A stretch of 64,000 nucleotides of DNA from Diploptera punctata (GCA_030220185.1 JASPKZ010009650.1:1-64000); one strand, 5' to 3'. Counted from the first letter of the stretch, positions 1 through 10,893 are shown. The notes: generated from the sequence alone by a model not told the origin. Translations and numbers: made by a program.

Positions 1-1310
1 AAATGATGAAAGTTAATTAATTCGTTTCATATCTATTTTGGTAATTATTGGTTACTGCTTTGAACTAGTCCTTTCATTGAACTGCAACTTACAAATTATT
101 CAGTTCTTCTAGTATTGCATTCATTCTTATGACGCATTTATTATAATAATAGCAATTCTCGAGAATAATTTTCATTATAACTGACTAAAAATCAACCTAT
201 TTCATAGTAATACATATGCTACGTAAAAAAGACAATATGAGGCAGTGTGTGTCATTTTTTGGCTTTAAACTAAATACAGTTCTGTTAATGTGAATCAAAC
301 TTAAATTAATGTTGTAAATAGTAGGAACGATTGGTAGAACAAGTTGATATCGTTAATAAAATTAGTTTGGTTCTATGGGAGTTGTGTGCCTAAGTCTTTG
401 CAATCGAATCCTTAGGTTATGGCTTGCGCAATCTAAGTTCCTTATATTTCCTATCTCAACTAATAGTTTTCATTCATTTAATGTAATTTCCTCACTCTAT
501 GGTGGTTACTGTTATTTCCTCCTTCATTCTTGGCATACTGCTGTCCCTCGATTCTATTTTCTATATAGAGTTTCTAAGCCCTCTTTCATCCCCCTCCGTT
601 CTCATGTCCCGTACAATTTAAAATTTTTAGTTGCTTATTACATCTGATTTCCTCGAGGGATGATGTAGCTTTTTATGTATTCTTCTCCTGTCACTGTCGT
701 CTCTCTCTTTGTCAAAACTGTCCTAAGAACTTTATTCTCTAACACTCATGATTTTTTCTCTCCTTCAAAGTAACCTCCATGTTTTGCATATATTTATCTA
801 CTGGATAATAATAGTTTGATTCGTATATTTGTGTTTAATTTTTTTAATATTGTGTTTACTGGCCGTTCTGTAAATCGCGTTCTTTAACCCTAACAAAATT
901 TTTGAGCTCTGATTTCCTAATAACATTAAACATTCACGCTGCCTGGCAATCTCACTATTTATTGACGCCAAACCAACAGTACTCTTTATGCATAAACAAT
1001 ATAGGTTGCACGATGTCAATTTTAGATTAGGTATTTATGAAGATCTAGTTTCATAGCTATTTGTTGCAAAACACTAGAGTCTCTGATAGGACGATGGCGT
1101 TTTACAATTTTCTTTATTAATAAGGCTATATTTAATGATTATGGCGTTAAAAGTGTGCGTACACATTCCGATGACGTCAAACATCTATTTTTAAATTACC
1201 ATAGCAGTTGATGCATAACGCCATCCAATGTTGGTAATTGTTTTATTGTGTTCACATGTATTCTCGTTGTAATTAACTATGCCTTGTCTTCAGGCAGCCG
1301 TAATTGGGAG
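1..1310. repeat. Old duplicated segment, partner of 38830-40620
   Basis: Both segments carry the same ordered landmarks: a stretch ending in 'tggtaattat', a block 'aatcaacctat' followed by 'atgctac.taaaaaagac', a 'ttgatatcgtta' block, a decayed RTE LINE end, and a distal block with 'ttgttttatt.t.ttcacatg' and 'cttcaggcagcc'. Order and orientation agree, but identity is moderate, so the duplication is old. The copy at 38830 carries an extra ~340-bp insert (39058-39395) and an (ATT)n block that this copy lacks. No host gene is visible in it. Confidence 0.6.
385..850 (-). mobile_element. Decayed 3' end of the RTE-like LINE
   Basis: Read on the minus strand, this matches the 3' coding end of the RTE-like LINE seen in better shape at 16670-17284. 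Recognisable pieces are the 'atcgaa.cc.tagg.t.atgg.tgcgca' terminus and 'actttattctctaa.act' near the region encoding the FENKVLRK motif. It is heavily substituted and has no usable frame. The paralogous decayed copy sits at 39555-40085, so the insertion predates the segmental duplication. Confidence 0.55.
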
Positions 1311-2160
1311 AAGCTTAGTGATGTTAATTAGGCTTATTTAATTACCTCAGCTATAATATGCACGTTTCTCTAAAAATCCACAAAATATACGAAATTAAAT
1401 CATATATGGAATAAAAAAAACCTAAAAGACGCCATATAATAATAAATTGTTAAACAAAAATATCCAACATTTTTATAAACATTATAACAAACAAAAGAAG
1501 GACGCGATTCCTACTATCTTCTACTACTACTATAATCTACCTTTAGCTGCCTCGTTCAACCTACCAAATGTAACATAAATAAATATTTTGACTATTAACT
1601 GAGGGAAGCCGGACATCATAGACTTATAGAAAAGAAAATATTACAGTGGTATGTCTATGTCAAAAAATGCCATAGGCAAGTTGCGAAAATTGTATGGAAG
1701 GATTCCAATGGAAAGGAGGAAGCCGCCCCCCCCCAAAACTTGGATAGAGGGGGTACAAGCAGCTATGAATATCAGACAATTGGGGAAGATCAATGGATGG
1801 CAGAGAGGAATGGCGTTGGTTTCCGGAAGACGGCGGCAGCTGCCCTGATCCCGGATGATGATGATGATGATTATAACTGTAGCGAAACTTGACATTTATT
1901 TGGAACTTTAATAACGCCATATAGTTCCAACTAGTGGTTGTTGGAAACTCATAGATGCTCATCTGCTAGAATACTCTTAACCAGATTAGTAGGCGGTATG
2001 TTTCTTCACAATTACCATGTTTTCCTTTAAAGTATGTGAGAGAGGTTCTACGTTATGAATTGTCTTGTTGAAGCAGAAATTGTTGTTACTCACTTGTTGA
2101 TTCTCAGTAATGTACAATGTCTCCTGGCCACGTTACAAATCCCTCAGCTGTTGTTAAAGT
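862..2160. other. AT-rich sequence without a recognisable gene
   Basis: Short open frames between 1641 and 1962 overlap a GAT triplet run and a C-run and lack any familiar domain. The left part to about 1310 belongs to the old duplication; the rest shows nothing I recognise. Confidence 0.5.
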
Positions 2161-2164
2161 ACAA

Positions 2165-2295
2165 ACCAAATAGGACATAGAAGGGTTGGACGCCCATTTG
2201 CTAGATGGGAAGATTTTTAACCCACTTGATGCGGGGAAAAACAGGTCAAAAGAGGCGACTAATATCATGAAGTAGAAGAGGAAGAAGAAGCAGAA
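2165..2295 (+). mobile_element. 3' terminal remnant of a LINE with GAA-rich tail
   Basis: One frame encodes a peptide with the core GRPFARWED, the arginine/proline-rich tail that follows the reverse transcriptase in several insect non-LTR families. It is followed by Lys/Arg-rich codons, a stop, and a (GAA)n-like tail at about 2272-2297. Nothing upstream can be joined to it, so it is a 5'-truncated insertion. The match rests on one short motif plus the tail. Confidence 0.4.
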
Positions 2296-2299
2296 GAAA

Positions 2300-3065
2300 T
2301 TATCCTAAACCACTTCAAGTAACATTATACCGTAGTATTATGCAGACGTACAAATTTGTTATGTTCAAAAGCATAAACCATATTGAGTTCTATAATAAAT
2401 GTCCAGAATATAAACCACAGCAACTTCTGTAATAATTAATTTGCCTTTGCCTTAAAAATCCCCATGGGCTATTAAACGTTTTCCTGAATTGGGCATAGGC
2501 TACTTAATTTTCTATTAACACTATAAGTAATTTTTCTATCTATGATATTTGCTTTAACCCTTATATTAACAGCTATCCTATAACATACTTTTTGTAATTT
2601 AATTATTTATATTTTATTAAACGACATAGGCCTAAATACTCTAGGCAACAGAAATTACTTAAATCTATGTCGAATTACACAATATACAGCAATAGCTTAC
2701 CCAGTGTTTATTTGACTTTGTTCTCGCTGTGTCTGAAAGATTTAAATAACGTCTAGAGAAATTAATTGTTATTTTGGATCAGGCCATTGCAGAAAATAAT
2801 TGGCCCTTCAAATACTCAAATTATTAAGACGTCTTATAGAAACCTGTACACTTACTTAGTTGTACAGTTAGAATAATTTGAAAGTTTACTTTATGTAATT
2901 ATCAAGTATAAATTGTAATGTTACTTTAACTTACGGTATGATAAAATTTCCATTCTGTCTTCAAATACTGCTGGATCCACCACTTACAGATCATAAACAA
3001 TGATGTTATGTTAGAAAAAAGACACAGAATTTTAGAAAAACAAAATATCTGATTACAAGTCAAGA
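2300..3065. other. AT-rich sequence, nothing recognised
   Basis: No open frame of note, no tRNA-like boxes and no long repeat. Spacer between two LINE remnants. Confidence 0.5.
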
Positions 3066-3069
3066 TTGG

Positions 3070-3245
3070 GATGCACATGTTCATCGAATGGAGGATCACA
3101 GGATACCCCAGCAGATGTTAATCTCTCATACTGCAGGACCAAGACAAGGACGCTCCACTCAAAATATTGTAGATGGTTTTCTATTGAGGCAGAAGAAACA
3201 GGTCACAAATGACCTAAATTTGTGATGTATATGATGATGATGATG
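3070..3245 (+). mobile_element. 3' terminal remnant of a LINE with GAT tail
   Basis: The translated strand contains HVHRMEDHRIPQQML and then AGPRQGR. This is the familiar 'RxxWxGHVxRMxDxRxP...GxRxxGRP' tail of LINE reverse transcriptases. It ends in (GAT)n at 3233-3245, the expected simple-repeat tail. The first arginine/tryptophan positions and the frame are decayed. It is a different family from the RTE copies elsewhere in the window. Confidence 0.55.
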
Positions 3246-3924
3246 AAATAAAATTATTATGGATCAAATACTCTATATCAAAGTAAATTTTCTTTGAATT
3301 ATATGATATTCAATATCCTTTTATAATGAATTGCCTCAAATGACAGTTCTTTCATTAAAAAATGAGGTATTTGATTATTTTTACCAAGTTGTTACGTGGA
3401 TGGAGAAAATTCTTAATACGTAATGTCCATATTACTAATTCAATTACGCGTTTTACTAACATACTTTTGAATTGTCACAAACCATAAAATACCTGTTTCC
3501 ACTCACGCTGTGGTATGTTTAGTATTAAGTTGTACTGTATTAATGAGTAATTAGAATTTACAACCTAAGGAGGTGATTTAGGTGAATTTTAACTACCTAC
3601 TACCTGTTTACCCGATTTATTATTCCAGTCCTGATGTTTACCTGATAGATTTTAACAATAATAAAGACTGTAGGCCTAATATTTTAGTTACAGTTGTACA
3701 GTATTTTTACACGCTTATCAATATCGATTAATTAACACGATTTTACCCATTTGTTAAAAATTGGATTCGGACTTGTAAAAATTTGTTATACTTGTAAAGG
3801 ACCAATGGCAATACAATAATTTCATAAATTGTTTCTAGATCCTTGCCAGGATCATCAGGGGCATCAACAAAGTAAAGACCGGTATATAGGTTGCGGACTT
3901 ATCGACTTTTTAGTCCATCATCTC

Positions 3925-4012
3925 TAGTAGCGTCAGTGGTAGAGATCGGTGGACTGTAGTGGGTATATAAATCAGAATCATAGGTTCGCTGGTTCAAATC
4001 CGGCCCGGAGGA
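3925..4012 (+). tRNA. tRNA-like sequence, probably a SINE head or tRNA pseudogene
   Basis: An A-box-like stretch (tagcgtcagtggtagaga, 3928-3945) and a B-box (ggttcaaatcc, 3990-4000) lie about 60 bases apart, followed by 'ggcccggaggatttttt', which looks like a Pol III stop. I cannot fold a convincing cloverleaf with a normal anticodon loop, so this is not called a working tRNA. Confidence 0.4.
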
Positions 4013-4429
4013 TTTTTTTAGAAGAGTATTACTTTTAGCTCATACTACAATAGTATCGAATTTAAAGATATTTACATTTTATCTTATTCTGTTAAAATAT
4101 TAATGATAATTTTGTAAATTACCCACATTGTTATTTATCCAAAAAAATATGAGAAGGATACGATTAACTGTTAACTATTTATCTGTATTAAAATATTAAA
4201 AAAATATTATAATAATGTTAGTTAATAATAATAATAAAATAATTATATTCGTGCCTAGACACTAAAAATATCGTAAGCAATTAAATTTTCATGGGATTCG
4301 GTTTATGGCAATCAATTAGTCTAAGAATTAAAAAAATATTGTTTTAAAAAACTAAAACAAACACGCTTATTATTAAAACCGAACTAAAAAAATAAAAATA
4401 ATTTTAATTTCCAACACCGCTTGTGTGTG

Positions 4430-4965
4430 GCATTTGTTAGGACTATTTAACGAATAAAATTAAGCTTTTTACTAAAAAATCATTGTTTAAATATACTTAC
4501 CAGTGTTTTTAAAATATCTATATATTTAATGTAAACGACGATGTTTGAAAACAAATCAGAAATGTGAGGTTATGTGCATTCACTGCAAACATGATAATAT
4601 TATTTATTGCCAAATAGGATTGCAAATATTGTAAGCATACATCCTGGTGGAAAAATAATGAAACACGTCAATCTTTATATTATAATCAACATTATAGGTT
4701 ACTAGTTTATTTTTTTAATAAACAATTCAGTAAAATCAAGAAATCTGTTCATTATTTGCTATATTTAATGTATTTGCTGGAGAAAAATAATGCTGTGACG
4801 TGTTCAGAACTTTACAAAGGACGAGCTTTCTTTATCACAAAAGCGGGAGCTGATAAAGAGAAATCGATAAAGAGCGAAACGAAACACGACTGTCATTGGT
4901 TGTAAAACAAAATTCATTGGAACGTGATTGGTCATTGACTACCATTTGGGGAATGAGTTAAATAA
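4430..4965 (+). repeat. Repeat segment shared with 56560-59345
   Basis: The block 'aggactatttaacgaataa' at the left, 'gatgtttgaaaacaaatca' in the middle and 'gtgattggtcattgact' at the right recur in the same order at 56570-56636 and 58891-59345. There the copy is split by the inverted-repeat transposon at 56637-58887. This copy is uninterrupted and therefore shows the empty insertion site near 4492-4505. Confidence 0.75.
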
Positions 4966-5171
4966 CCATAAGTAATGCCACGAGTGGTTTCCAATTTATC
5001 TAGAGGATTTGAAAATAAATTTGATAGAGGGTAAGTTTGAACCTCCAAGACAATGTGGACGACTTGAGAAAAGAATATGAAAGTGCAAATGGAACATTTT
5101 TTATGTATTAAGTGCCGAATGTAAGTGTGCAGTCCAAGATACTTGACTGAAGGCTCCAAATAGAGAATACG

Positions 5172-5384
5172 CGGAGCTACAAAGGTGATTCTGATCGCAG
5201 AACGTCTTTGGTATTTAGTAAAGAGGATCGCCTGGATTTTGTTTTCATTAATCGTAATGTTCCAATTTAGGAAAAAGAATGGGAAATATTTAGGGAATTT
5301 GGGAACATATGGCTAGTTAGAGGAGGGGCTAGAAAGGATGATAGGTATGATCGAAGAAGGAAACTGTACAGAAATACGTTCTTA
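5172..5384 (+). pseudogene. Possible broken coding remnant of unknown origin
   Basis: One frame reads SLVFSKEDRLDFVFINRN, has a stop, then continues EKEWEIFREFGNIWLVRGG and ARKDDRYDRRRKLYRNTFL before another stop. The amino-acid composition looks protein-like over about 70 codons with one internal stop. I do not recognise the family. It could be a transposase or retroelement end, or chance. It lies between the repeat at 4430-4965 and the minus-strand endonuclease remnant. Confidence 0.25.
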
Positions 5385-5532
5385 TAAATAAATAATTATA
5401 TAAAACTTTCCTCATTAGAGGATTGCCCCAAGGACAAAATGATACAGACAATTAATTTTTGTAATTGATGAAATACATTTTGTAAATATATTTTTAAAAA
5501 ATCAACTTGTAGGCCTAATTGAAGCATACATG

Positions 5533-6085
5533 CTATAAAGTAATTTTGTAAATATGGTTTCTTAAAATTGAAATTGATCCTCTAATGACAGCGATGGCAA
5601 TTCTAGAAAGATACACCCTGTCCAAATCTAAGGAATTCCAAAATTTGGCTAAGAATCCTGGTATAGTACCTCTTGCCCCGATCATCAATCCTGTGACAGT
5701 TATATTATGTAGTTGGTATTTATTTTTGTAATAGTCAATTGTTGGCTCATTTATGGCTTTCTTGTCAGAGTCAATTTCCTCAGGTTGGCCACTATGAGTC
5801 TCAAAACGAATTGTGGGATTTAATATCATACCAATTTTAGAGGATGGTCTAAATGCAATAATATCTATTCGTCTGTTACTCCCATTAGTGGCCACACCAT
5901 GTACTTCCTCATAAACTGTGTATCCAAAATCTCGCAAGGCTTCTGCCATCATATTTCGAATAGTGTGGTGCCGAATATTTCTCAGTGATTCTCCAAATAC
6001 AGAAGGAGAGATAAGACTGCTCCCTGAGGGACTTTTCCTCGCAGTCAGAATTATACAGACTAACCGACACATAGAATTGTCGGTT
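5533..6085 (-). pseudogene. C-terminal restriction-like endonuclease part of an R2-type LINE, broken
   Basis: The 179-codon frame contains LRNIRHHTIRNMMAEALRDF, then RRIDIIAF, ILNPTIRFET, EPTIDYYKNKY and TGLMIGARGTIP. This order matches the restriction-like endonuclease (RLE) that follows the reverse transcriptase in R2-like, site-directed non-LTR elements, which nicks target DNA to prime reverse transcription. From recalled family members, the usual IxDPTxRFE has Asp where this copy has Asn (ILNPT), and that Asp is a metal-binding candidate, so the enzyme is probably dead. Upstream, the zinc-knuckle region appears in a different frame (CEEKSL...), implying a frameshift near 5980-6050. No reverse transcriptase lies beside it. 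Confidence 0.6.
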
Positions 6086-6166
6086 ACTGAGGTATGTTGA
6101 TATCATTTCAATTAATTGTGTTGAAATATTAAATTTATTTAATTTATAGATAAGTGCATTAATCCA

Positions 6167-6510
6167 ATGTCGTATTTGAAGGCTTTGTCGATATCAAGAA
6201 AAACTGAGAATGTACTACTGTTGTTGTTGAAACCCGTGATAACAGTGGAGCAAGTAGCAGCGGTGTACTATGTGGTTTTGTGGCGTTTTGGCAGAATTTG
6301 TTTTTCAATAACTTCAATTTTGAGTATAGAAATTGCGAGTTTTTTCCAGTATTTTGGTAGCACTGGTAGCAGTCTGAGTAAGTTTAGTTTAGGTTAGTTT
6401 AAGATAGGCAAGTACTCGGTAATCTTAAATGTTTTATTAGCGTATTTTTCATGACTTGGCTGCTGTACAAAACGTAGTATATTTCAGTCATAGACGAATT
6501 TATATTTGAT
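6167..6510 (+). other. Spacer without recognised gene
   Basis: A 76-codon open frame runs from 6167 to 6397 but shows no family likeness and has low-complexity Val/Leu/Ser content. I treat it as chance. Confidence 0.4.
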
Positions 6511-6517
6511 GTCTATA

Positions 6518-6842
6518 ACACTGCTGTGGTCTCGAGGTAGCGTGCTGCCTAGTCACACAGCGGGCCGGGTTCGATCCCCGGTCGGGGCAGTTTTTGTGGG
6601 TGAAGTTTTTATCGGGGTTTTTCCTCACCTGGAAGACAAATGTCAGGAAAACGTTAAGGCCCAAACGGTCCCCGAAATTATATGGCTATCATCCTTATCA
6701 TCATCATCATCATCATCCTTTACCGCTGTGAAAAGCAACGGGAAGCTAGCACACCTACAATTCCCTAGTAAAGCTGCAAGCATAGCATGAAAATGCTATG
6801 ACTGCAGTGAAGGACCTGCCTTCGGGCAGAATTACTATGGAT
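6518..6842 (+). mobile_element. SINE family 1, near full length
   Basis: A tRNA-derived head (A-box tggtctcgaggtagcg, B-box gggttcgatccccgg, ending 'tcggggcag') resembles tRNA-Asp around 'gtcacgcag'. The body contains 'cctcacctg.aagacaaatgt' and 'aaggcccaaacggtccccg', then a short (ATC)n tract, then a conserved 3' part ending 'ctgccttcgggcagaattac', which can form a hairpin (ctgcc/ggcag). About ten copies of this family lie in the window, on both strands. Confidence 0.85.
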
Positions 6843-6918
6843 GGATGGAACACAATTTTATACATGTATTGGCGAATCATAATTTATATTCCTTTATCTA
6901 CTCACACAGACACGCGCC

Positions 6919-6936
6919 CGCACACACACACACACA

Positions 6937-7000
<64 letters not shown>
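6919..7000. repeat. (CA)n then (TA)n microsatellite
   Basis: A CA run at 6919-6938 passes directly into a TA run to 7000. It sits between a family 1 SINE and a family 2 SINE. Confidence 0.95.
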
Positions 7001-7003
<3 letters not shown>

Positions 7004-7300
7004 CCTCATCGGCTAGTTGTCAGCGTTCATGAGGTCCCGGGTTCGATTCCCGGTCAGACCATAGGGATTTTTTCTTAAAGAGAATTATTCCTGTGGTTGC
7101 CCATGGACTGGAATTTAGGTTAAGTTTAGGTTAAGAAATCTCCTGGATCTTCATTATAATTTATCACCCATCATATGATCGGGGTAACTTAATTTCGCAT
7201 TCCAGGTGCGCCAAACGTAAGAAATGGATTATAATTCCGCCAATGCCAGGGGAGAAAGAGAGAAATGTCGTAAAAACAGCCTGGTGGCATTAGACAATAT
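7001..7300 (+). mobile_element. SINE family 2
   Basis: The tRNA-like head has 'ggctagttgtcagcg', a B-box 'gggttcgattcccgg' and 'tcagacca'. The body contains 'cctgtggttgcccatgg', 'tctcctgg.tcttcatta', 'tcacccatcat' and a 3' 'ccaggtgcgcc'. It starts exactly where the TA microsatellite ends. Related copies lie at 12702-12940, 59848-60075 and, reversed, 54010-54230. Confidence 0.75.
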
Positions 7301-7309
7301 ATATATAAA

Positions 7310-8317
7310 AGTCCCATGGGAAAGTTTACTTTAACTTACCTGATATATTTTCAAAGTCCTGTAGAACAACAGTGCGCATGCGCCAGAGTTTATAGAGCCA
7401 GTAATAACCCACCATCGAACGACATATCGATTATTATCGTTGTTTCGATTATTATCTTTTTTATGTATTTAGAGACTTTTAAAATGTAACTAACCTAAAA
7501 GCTAACTAACTAGCTCATTCTTAACCTAATTCAATTACTCTAACCTAGGCTGGATCCCATGAAACGCTCTTTTTTCACTCCTTAATAATCGCAACCATCG
7601 ATAACCCACTGGTTCCAACTATATAATATACTCTCTGGAGAAAATAGCAAGTCACCATCACAATATATGTATTTGAATAAATACTTAAAAATTCTAAAAT
7701 AAAATTATAAAAATTGTTTCAAATATTTTAAAATATTTAAAAATGTTACTAAATACAGAAGAAGAATTACAATTCACAACAATAAGCAGAAAAACCAAGG
7801 TTGTTTGTAAACTAGAGCCGCCCCATGTATTATTTATCCGAATTTCGTTGTCACCAAACAGCTGAATAATATTTCGAAAATTATGGATTTTTTATTTTGA
7901 AAAAAATAGTCTTGCTGCTGAAGAATAACGTTACTGATTCCAGTTAACGGCCCTCTAGTTCATTCCTAGATTATATAATAAATGGAGTTTATGCTCCGTC
8001 AGTTGTTGGGGTTCTGTGAATGTTATGTATTCGTGAATAATTATAATTTACCACCAAAGGAAGGTAACTTGTTAACTTACCTCTATAGGATAACTGGTTG
8101 GAAACATGTCACAAATGTTGGTACCATTTATTGAAGCTCCGTACTTTGAATCACTTGTGAGCAAATGCATATATTTTCTTTGCACCTATTTGATAAAATA
8201 TAAATAACTTCTGTCTCATAGCAACGAACAACACAATGACAAATAGACTGAATGGATACGTCGATCAATTAACTGATATAAATTAATACAATATTAAAAT
8301 AATATATCGTAAATAAT
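7310..8317. other. AT-rich spacer, nothing recognised
   Basis: No open frame of note, no tRNA boxes and no microsatellite; only short homopolymeric A/T runs near 7680-7740. Confidence 0.5.
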
Positions 8318-8329
8318 TATATTAAGAAT

Positions 8330-8659
8330 TCATCCATAGTAATTCTGCCCGAAGGCAGGTCTTTCACTGCAATCATAGCAATTTCATGCTATGCTTTGCA
8401 GCTTTACTAAGGAATTGTAGGTGTTGTAGCTTCCCGTTGCTTTCCACACCGGTGAAGGATGATAATGATAAGGATGATGATGATGGGGGTCATATGTTTT
8501 CGGGGACCGTTTGGGCCTTAAAGTTTTCCTGACATTTCTCTTACAGGTGAGGAAAAACCCCGATAAAACCTCACCCAGAAAAACTGCCCCGACCGAGGAT
8601 CGAACCCGGGAGCGCTGCGTGACAAGGCAACACGCAACCTCGAGACCACAGCGATGGAC
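8330..8659 (-). mobile_element. SINE family 1, complete, with 12-bp target-site duplication
   Basis: The reversed copy runs from the 3' hairpin (8342-8362) through the internal (ATC)n tract to the tRNA-like head (B-box at about 8597-8611). The 12-mer tatattaagaat occurs immediately outside both ends (8318-8329 and 8660-8671), which fixes the insertion and shows retroposition by target-primed reverse transcription. Confidence 0.88.
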
Positions 8660-8963
8660 TATATTAAGAATAGTGGGTGAAAAATGTATTGTATCAAATT
8701 TGCAAGGTAAAGATAATTGTCACGATCCCCATTTTTGGCTCTTTCAAAATTCTTGCAAAACAATTTTGAATATGATTTGTAATAAAAAATGCTCTTTGGG
8801 CTTGAAGAGAATTAGGATTGATAATGTCCTCGACTGTTAATAAGGCCGTTACCTATTTTAAAGCATAAACACCTGCGATAAAACTATTTGATATTTCGTT
8901 CAATTAGTGATTCCGAATTAAGTGAATCATAAACCTAATAAATTAATGTTCATTATATTATAG

Positions 8964-9139
8964 TCTGTCCACCGCTGTGGTCTCGAGGTAGCGTGCTGCC
9001 TTGCCACACAGCGGGCGCTGGTTCGATTCCCGGTCGTAGCAGGCTCCCGAGTGAGTTTTTTTCAGGTTTTTTCCTCAGCTGTAAGACAAATGTTAGGAAA
9101 CTTAGGGTCCAACGATCCACGAAAATCATTCGGCCATCA

Positions 9140-9224
<85 letters not shown>

Positions 9225-9377
9225 CATCATCATCATCATCATCATCATCCTTCACCGGTGTGGAAAACAACGGGAAGCTACCACACCTATAATTCCCTAG
9301 TAAAGCTGCAAAGTATAGCATGAAAATGCTGTGATTGCATTGAAGGACCTGCCCTCGGGCAGAATTACTATGAATGG
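8964..9377 (+). mobile_element. SINE family 1 with a hugely expanded internal triplet repeat
   Basis: Head, body and 3' hairpin are as in other copies. The internal tract has grown to about 110 bases of (ATT)n followed by (ATC)n at 9136-9250, making this the longest copy. A 9-bp direct repeat atattatag flanks it (8955-8963 and 9378-9386). With the copy at 8330-8659 it forms an inverted pair about 300 bases apart. Confidence 0.88.
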
Positions 9378-9647
9378 ATATTATAGGCTATCATACAATA
9401 ATTCACTAATTACTATTGAATTATAACAAACATTATGGTAGGTTAGTTTATTTCGTTGCTGATTGTAGCAGATAGATTTCCCTTCGTTTTTTTAATTTTC
9501 CACCTCTAATGCTACACGCCACCAGTGGTGCACGACCACTCAAGGATATGGAGCGTCTCCCTGAATGAGTGTTTAGATCAATGTCAGGGCCACCTCAGAG
9601 ACAACACGAGGACAAAACACTACATTCATACAAAACATGACGAATGT

Positions 9648-9805
9648 GATGATGATGATTATGATGTTCGGGAACAGTTTGGGTCTTACAGTTTCCTGAA
9701 TATTGTCTTATAGTTGAAGAAAAACAGGGAAATACCCAACACCCAGGAAACGTGACCCGACTGGAGATCGAATCCTTGTCCGCTGCGTACAAGGCAACGA
9801 CACTA
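9648..9805 (-). mobile_element. SINE family 1, diverged head half
   Basis: Reversed body ('ggtcttacagtttcctga') and B-box region ('gagatcgaatcc') are recognisable. The 3' half beyond the (GAT)n tract is missing and the head is more diverged than in neighbouring copies, suggesting an older truncated insertion. Confidence 0.6.
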
Positions 9806-10149
9806 AATGAAATTACATAATTATATCCTTATACTAAACGGTCGTTGATGCGAAAGTAATATAAGTATATTGTTATCAAGATTACACTGGTATTTTCTTC
9901 ATTACATTAATCTATAAATGCTTTAAGTTAGAAAATTAACATGGAAGGTATGCGTATGACCCAATATAGTCACTTTTAGTTTTTGTAACTACTGTATATA
10001 TGAAATGAGTTTAATGATGAATGGATCGTGAAAATGATATCTTTCATTTGCCTTTGCAACTAAAAGAAAACCAGTTGCCTTATTCTTACCAGGAATTTGA
10101 ACTCGGTAACTTGTGATTATGTTTTTGAAACGGAATTTTCAGTGTTGCT

Positions 10150-10700
10150 TTGTTTGCCTTGATAGCTTATAAGACCGATACCAAGTTAAACAACATAATA
10201 CACAATGGCATAGAAGAGCATAACAAATTCGATAATAAGGGAGTTCATAAACTGGCATGTAAAAATTTCAATACGTTTTGTATAAGCAGGACAAATATAA
10301 ACTTCAACATAAGATGCAAAAGGACACCTCAGAGATTTTATGTACGCGGGTGGGAAGTCAAGCTATGCAAAACGCATCATAAACGCTGGTCACCGAATGG
10401 ACATAATAGAACACACTCTATCCATAGTTCACAGAGGAACACTTCCAGCTAAAATTAATCTACTAGAAGACCTTGAAATCACGAAAGAAATCAACAATAC
10501 CTTGCTACTAAATGAGAACACACCCTAAACGTACATTCCCTTACACAAGAGGTAAAAACCAGTCAGTTCCTACTGGCGACGCAACAAGACCACCAACGTC
10601 TACAGCATCTTAAGTACAACAAGTAGCGCATACGTATCCTGCTGATGATGGAAGTTAACTTCCGAAATGCCTCCAATTAATAATATTTTAAATACATAAT
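10150..10700 (+). pseudogene. Penelope-like element 3' region: decayed GIY-YIG endonuclease
   Basis: The translation gives KGVHKLACKNFNTFCISRTN then NFNIRC, matching the GVYKLxC...FYIGxTxRxFxxRxxEH pattern of the GIY-YIG endonuclease that ends Penelope-like reverse transcriptases. GVH replaces GIY/GVY and CIS replaces YIG, so the catalytic tyrosines are lost. A frameshift near 10330 moves the reading to AKRIINAGHRMDIIEHTLSI and LPAKINLLEDLEI, matching the downstream Ala-His-Ile...NLLExLEI region. Penelope-like elements use this nuclease to open the target. The reverse transcriptase itself is absent. The 3' non-coding part carries a hammerhead-like core (10642-10667). Confidence 0.68.
10642..10667 (+). 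ncRNA. Hammerhead-ribozyme-like core
   Basis: CTGATGA at 10642-10648 is followed by a hairpin GGAAG (10650-10654), loop TTAA, CTTCC (10659-10663), and then GAAA at 10664-10667. These are the two conserved hammerhead strands on either side of stem II. Hammerhead motifs are established in the non-coding repeats of Penelope-like elements, and this one lies just after the Penelope coding remnant. I could not build a good stem I, and stem III is only tentative (gcat at 10605-10608 with atgc at 10667-10670), so self-cleavage is doubtful in this copy. Confidence 0.5.
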
Positions 10701-10893
10701 TTTAATAAAGTTGAGGACGATGGCAGCTCCCAACATATGTATATATATTTTTTTTACATTTTAATTTATATCTTATGACTATTCACATAAACGGAATTTG
10801 ATATAAATTGTTTTAGTATTGAAGATATAAACTCACACGAGAAAAAATTAGTATTAAATATTCAGTAGTAGATTATGTAAGATATAATAATAG

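Noticed and set aside
7001..7070. Functional tRNA gene suggested by a good B-box
   Set aside because: The body of a repeated SINE follows directly, and the A-box half is degenerate; the same head recurs at three other places with the same body.
8953..9323. Poly-Asn/Asp, poly-Leu and poly-Tyr/His proteins
   Set aside because: Translations of the ATT/ATC microsatellite inside a SINE. The same applies to poly-Ile, poly-Tyr and poly-Asn frames at 14054-14375, 15332-15517, 36212-36481, 42018-42614 and 62650-62949.
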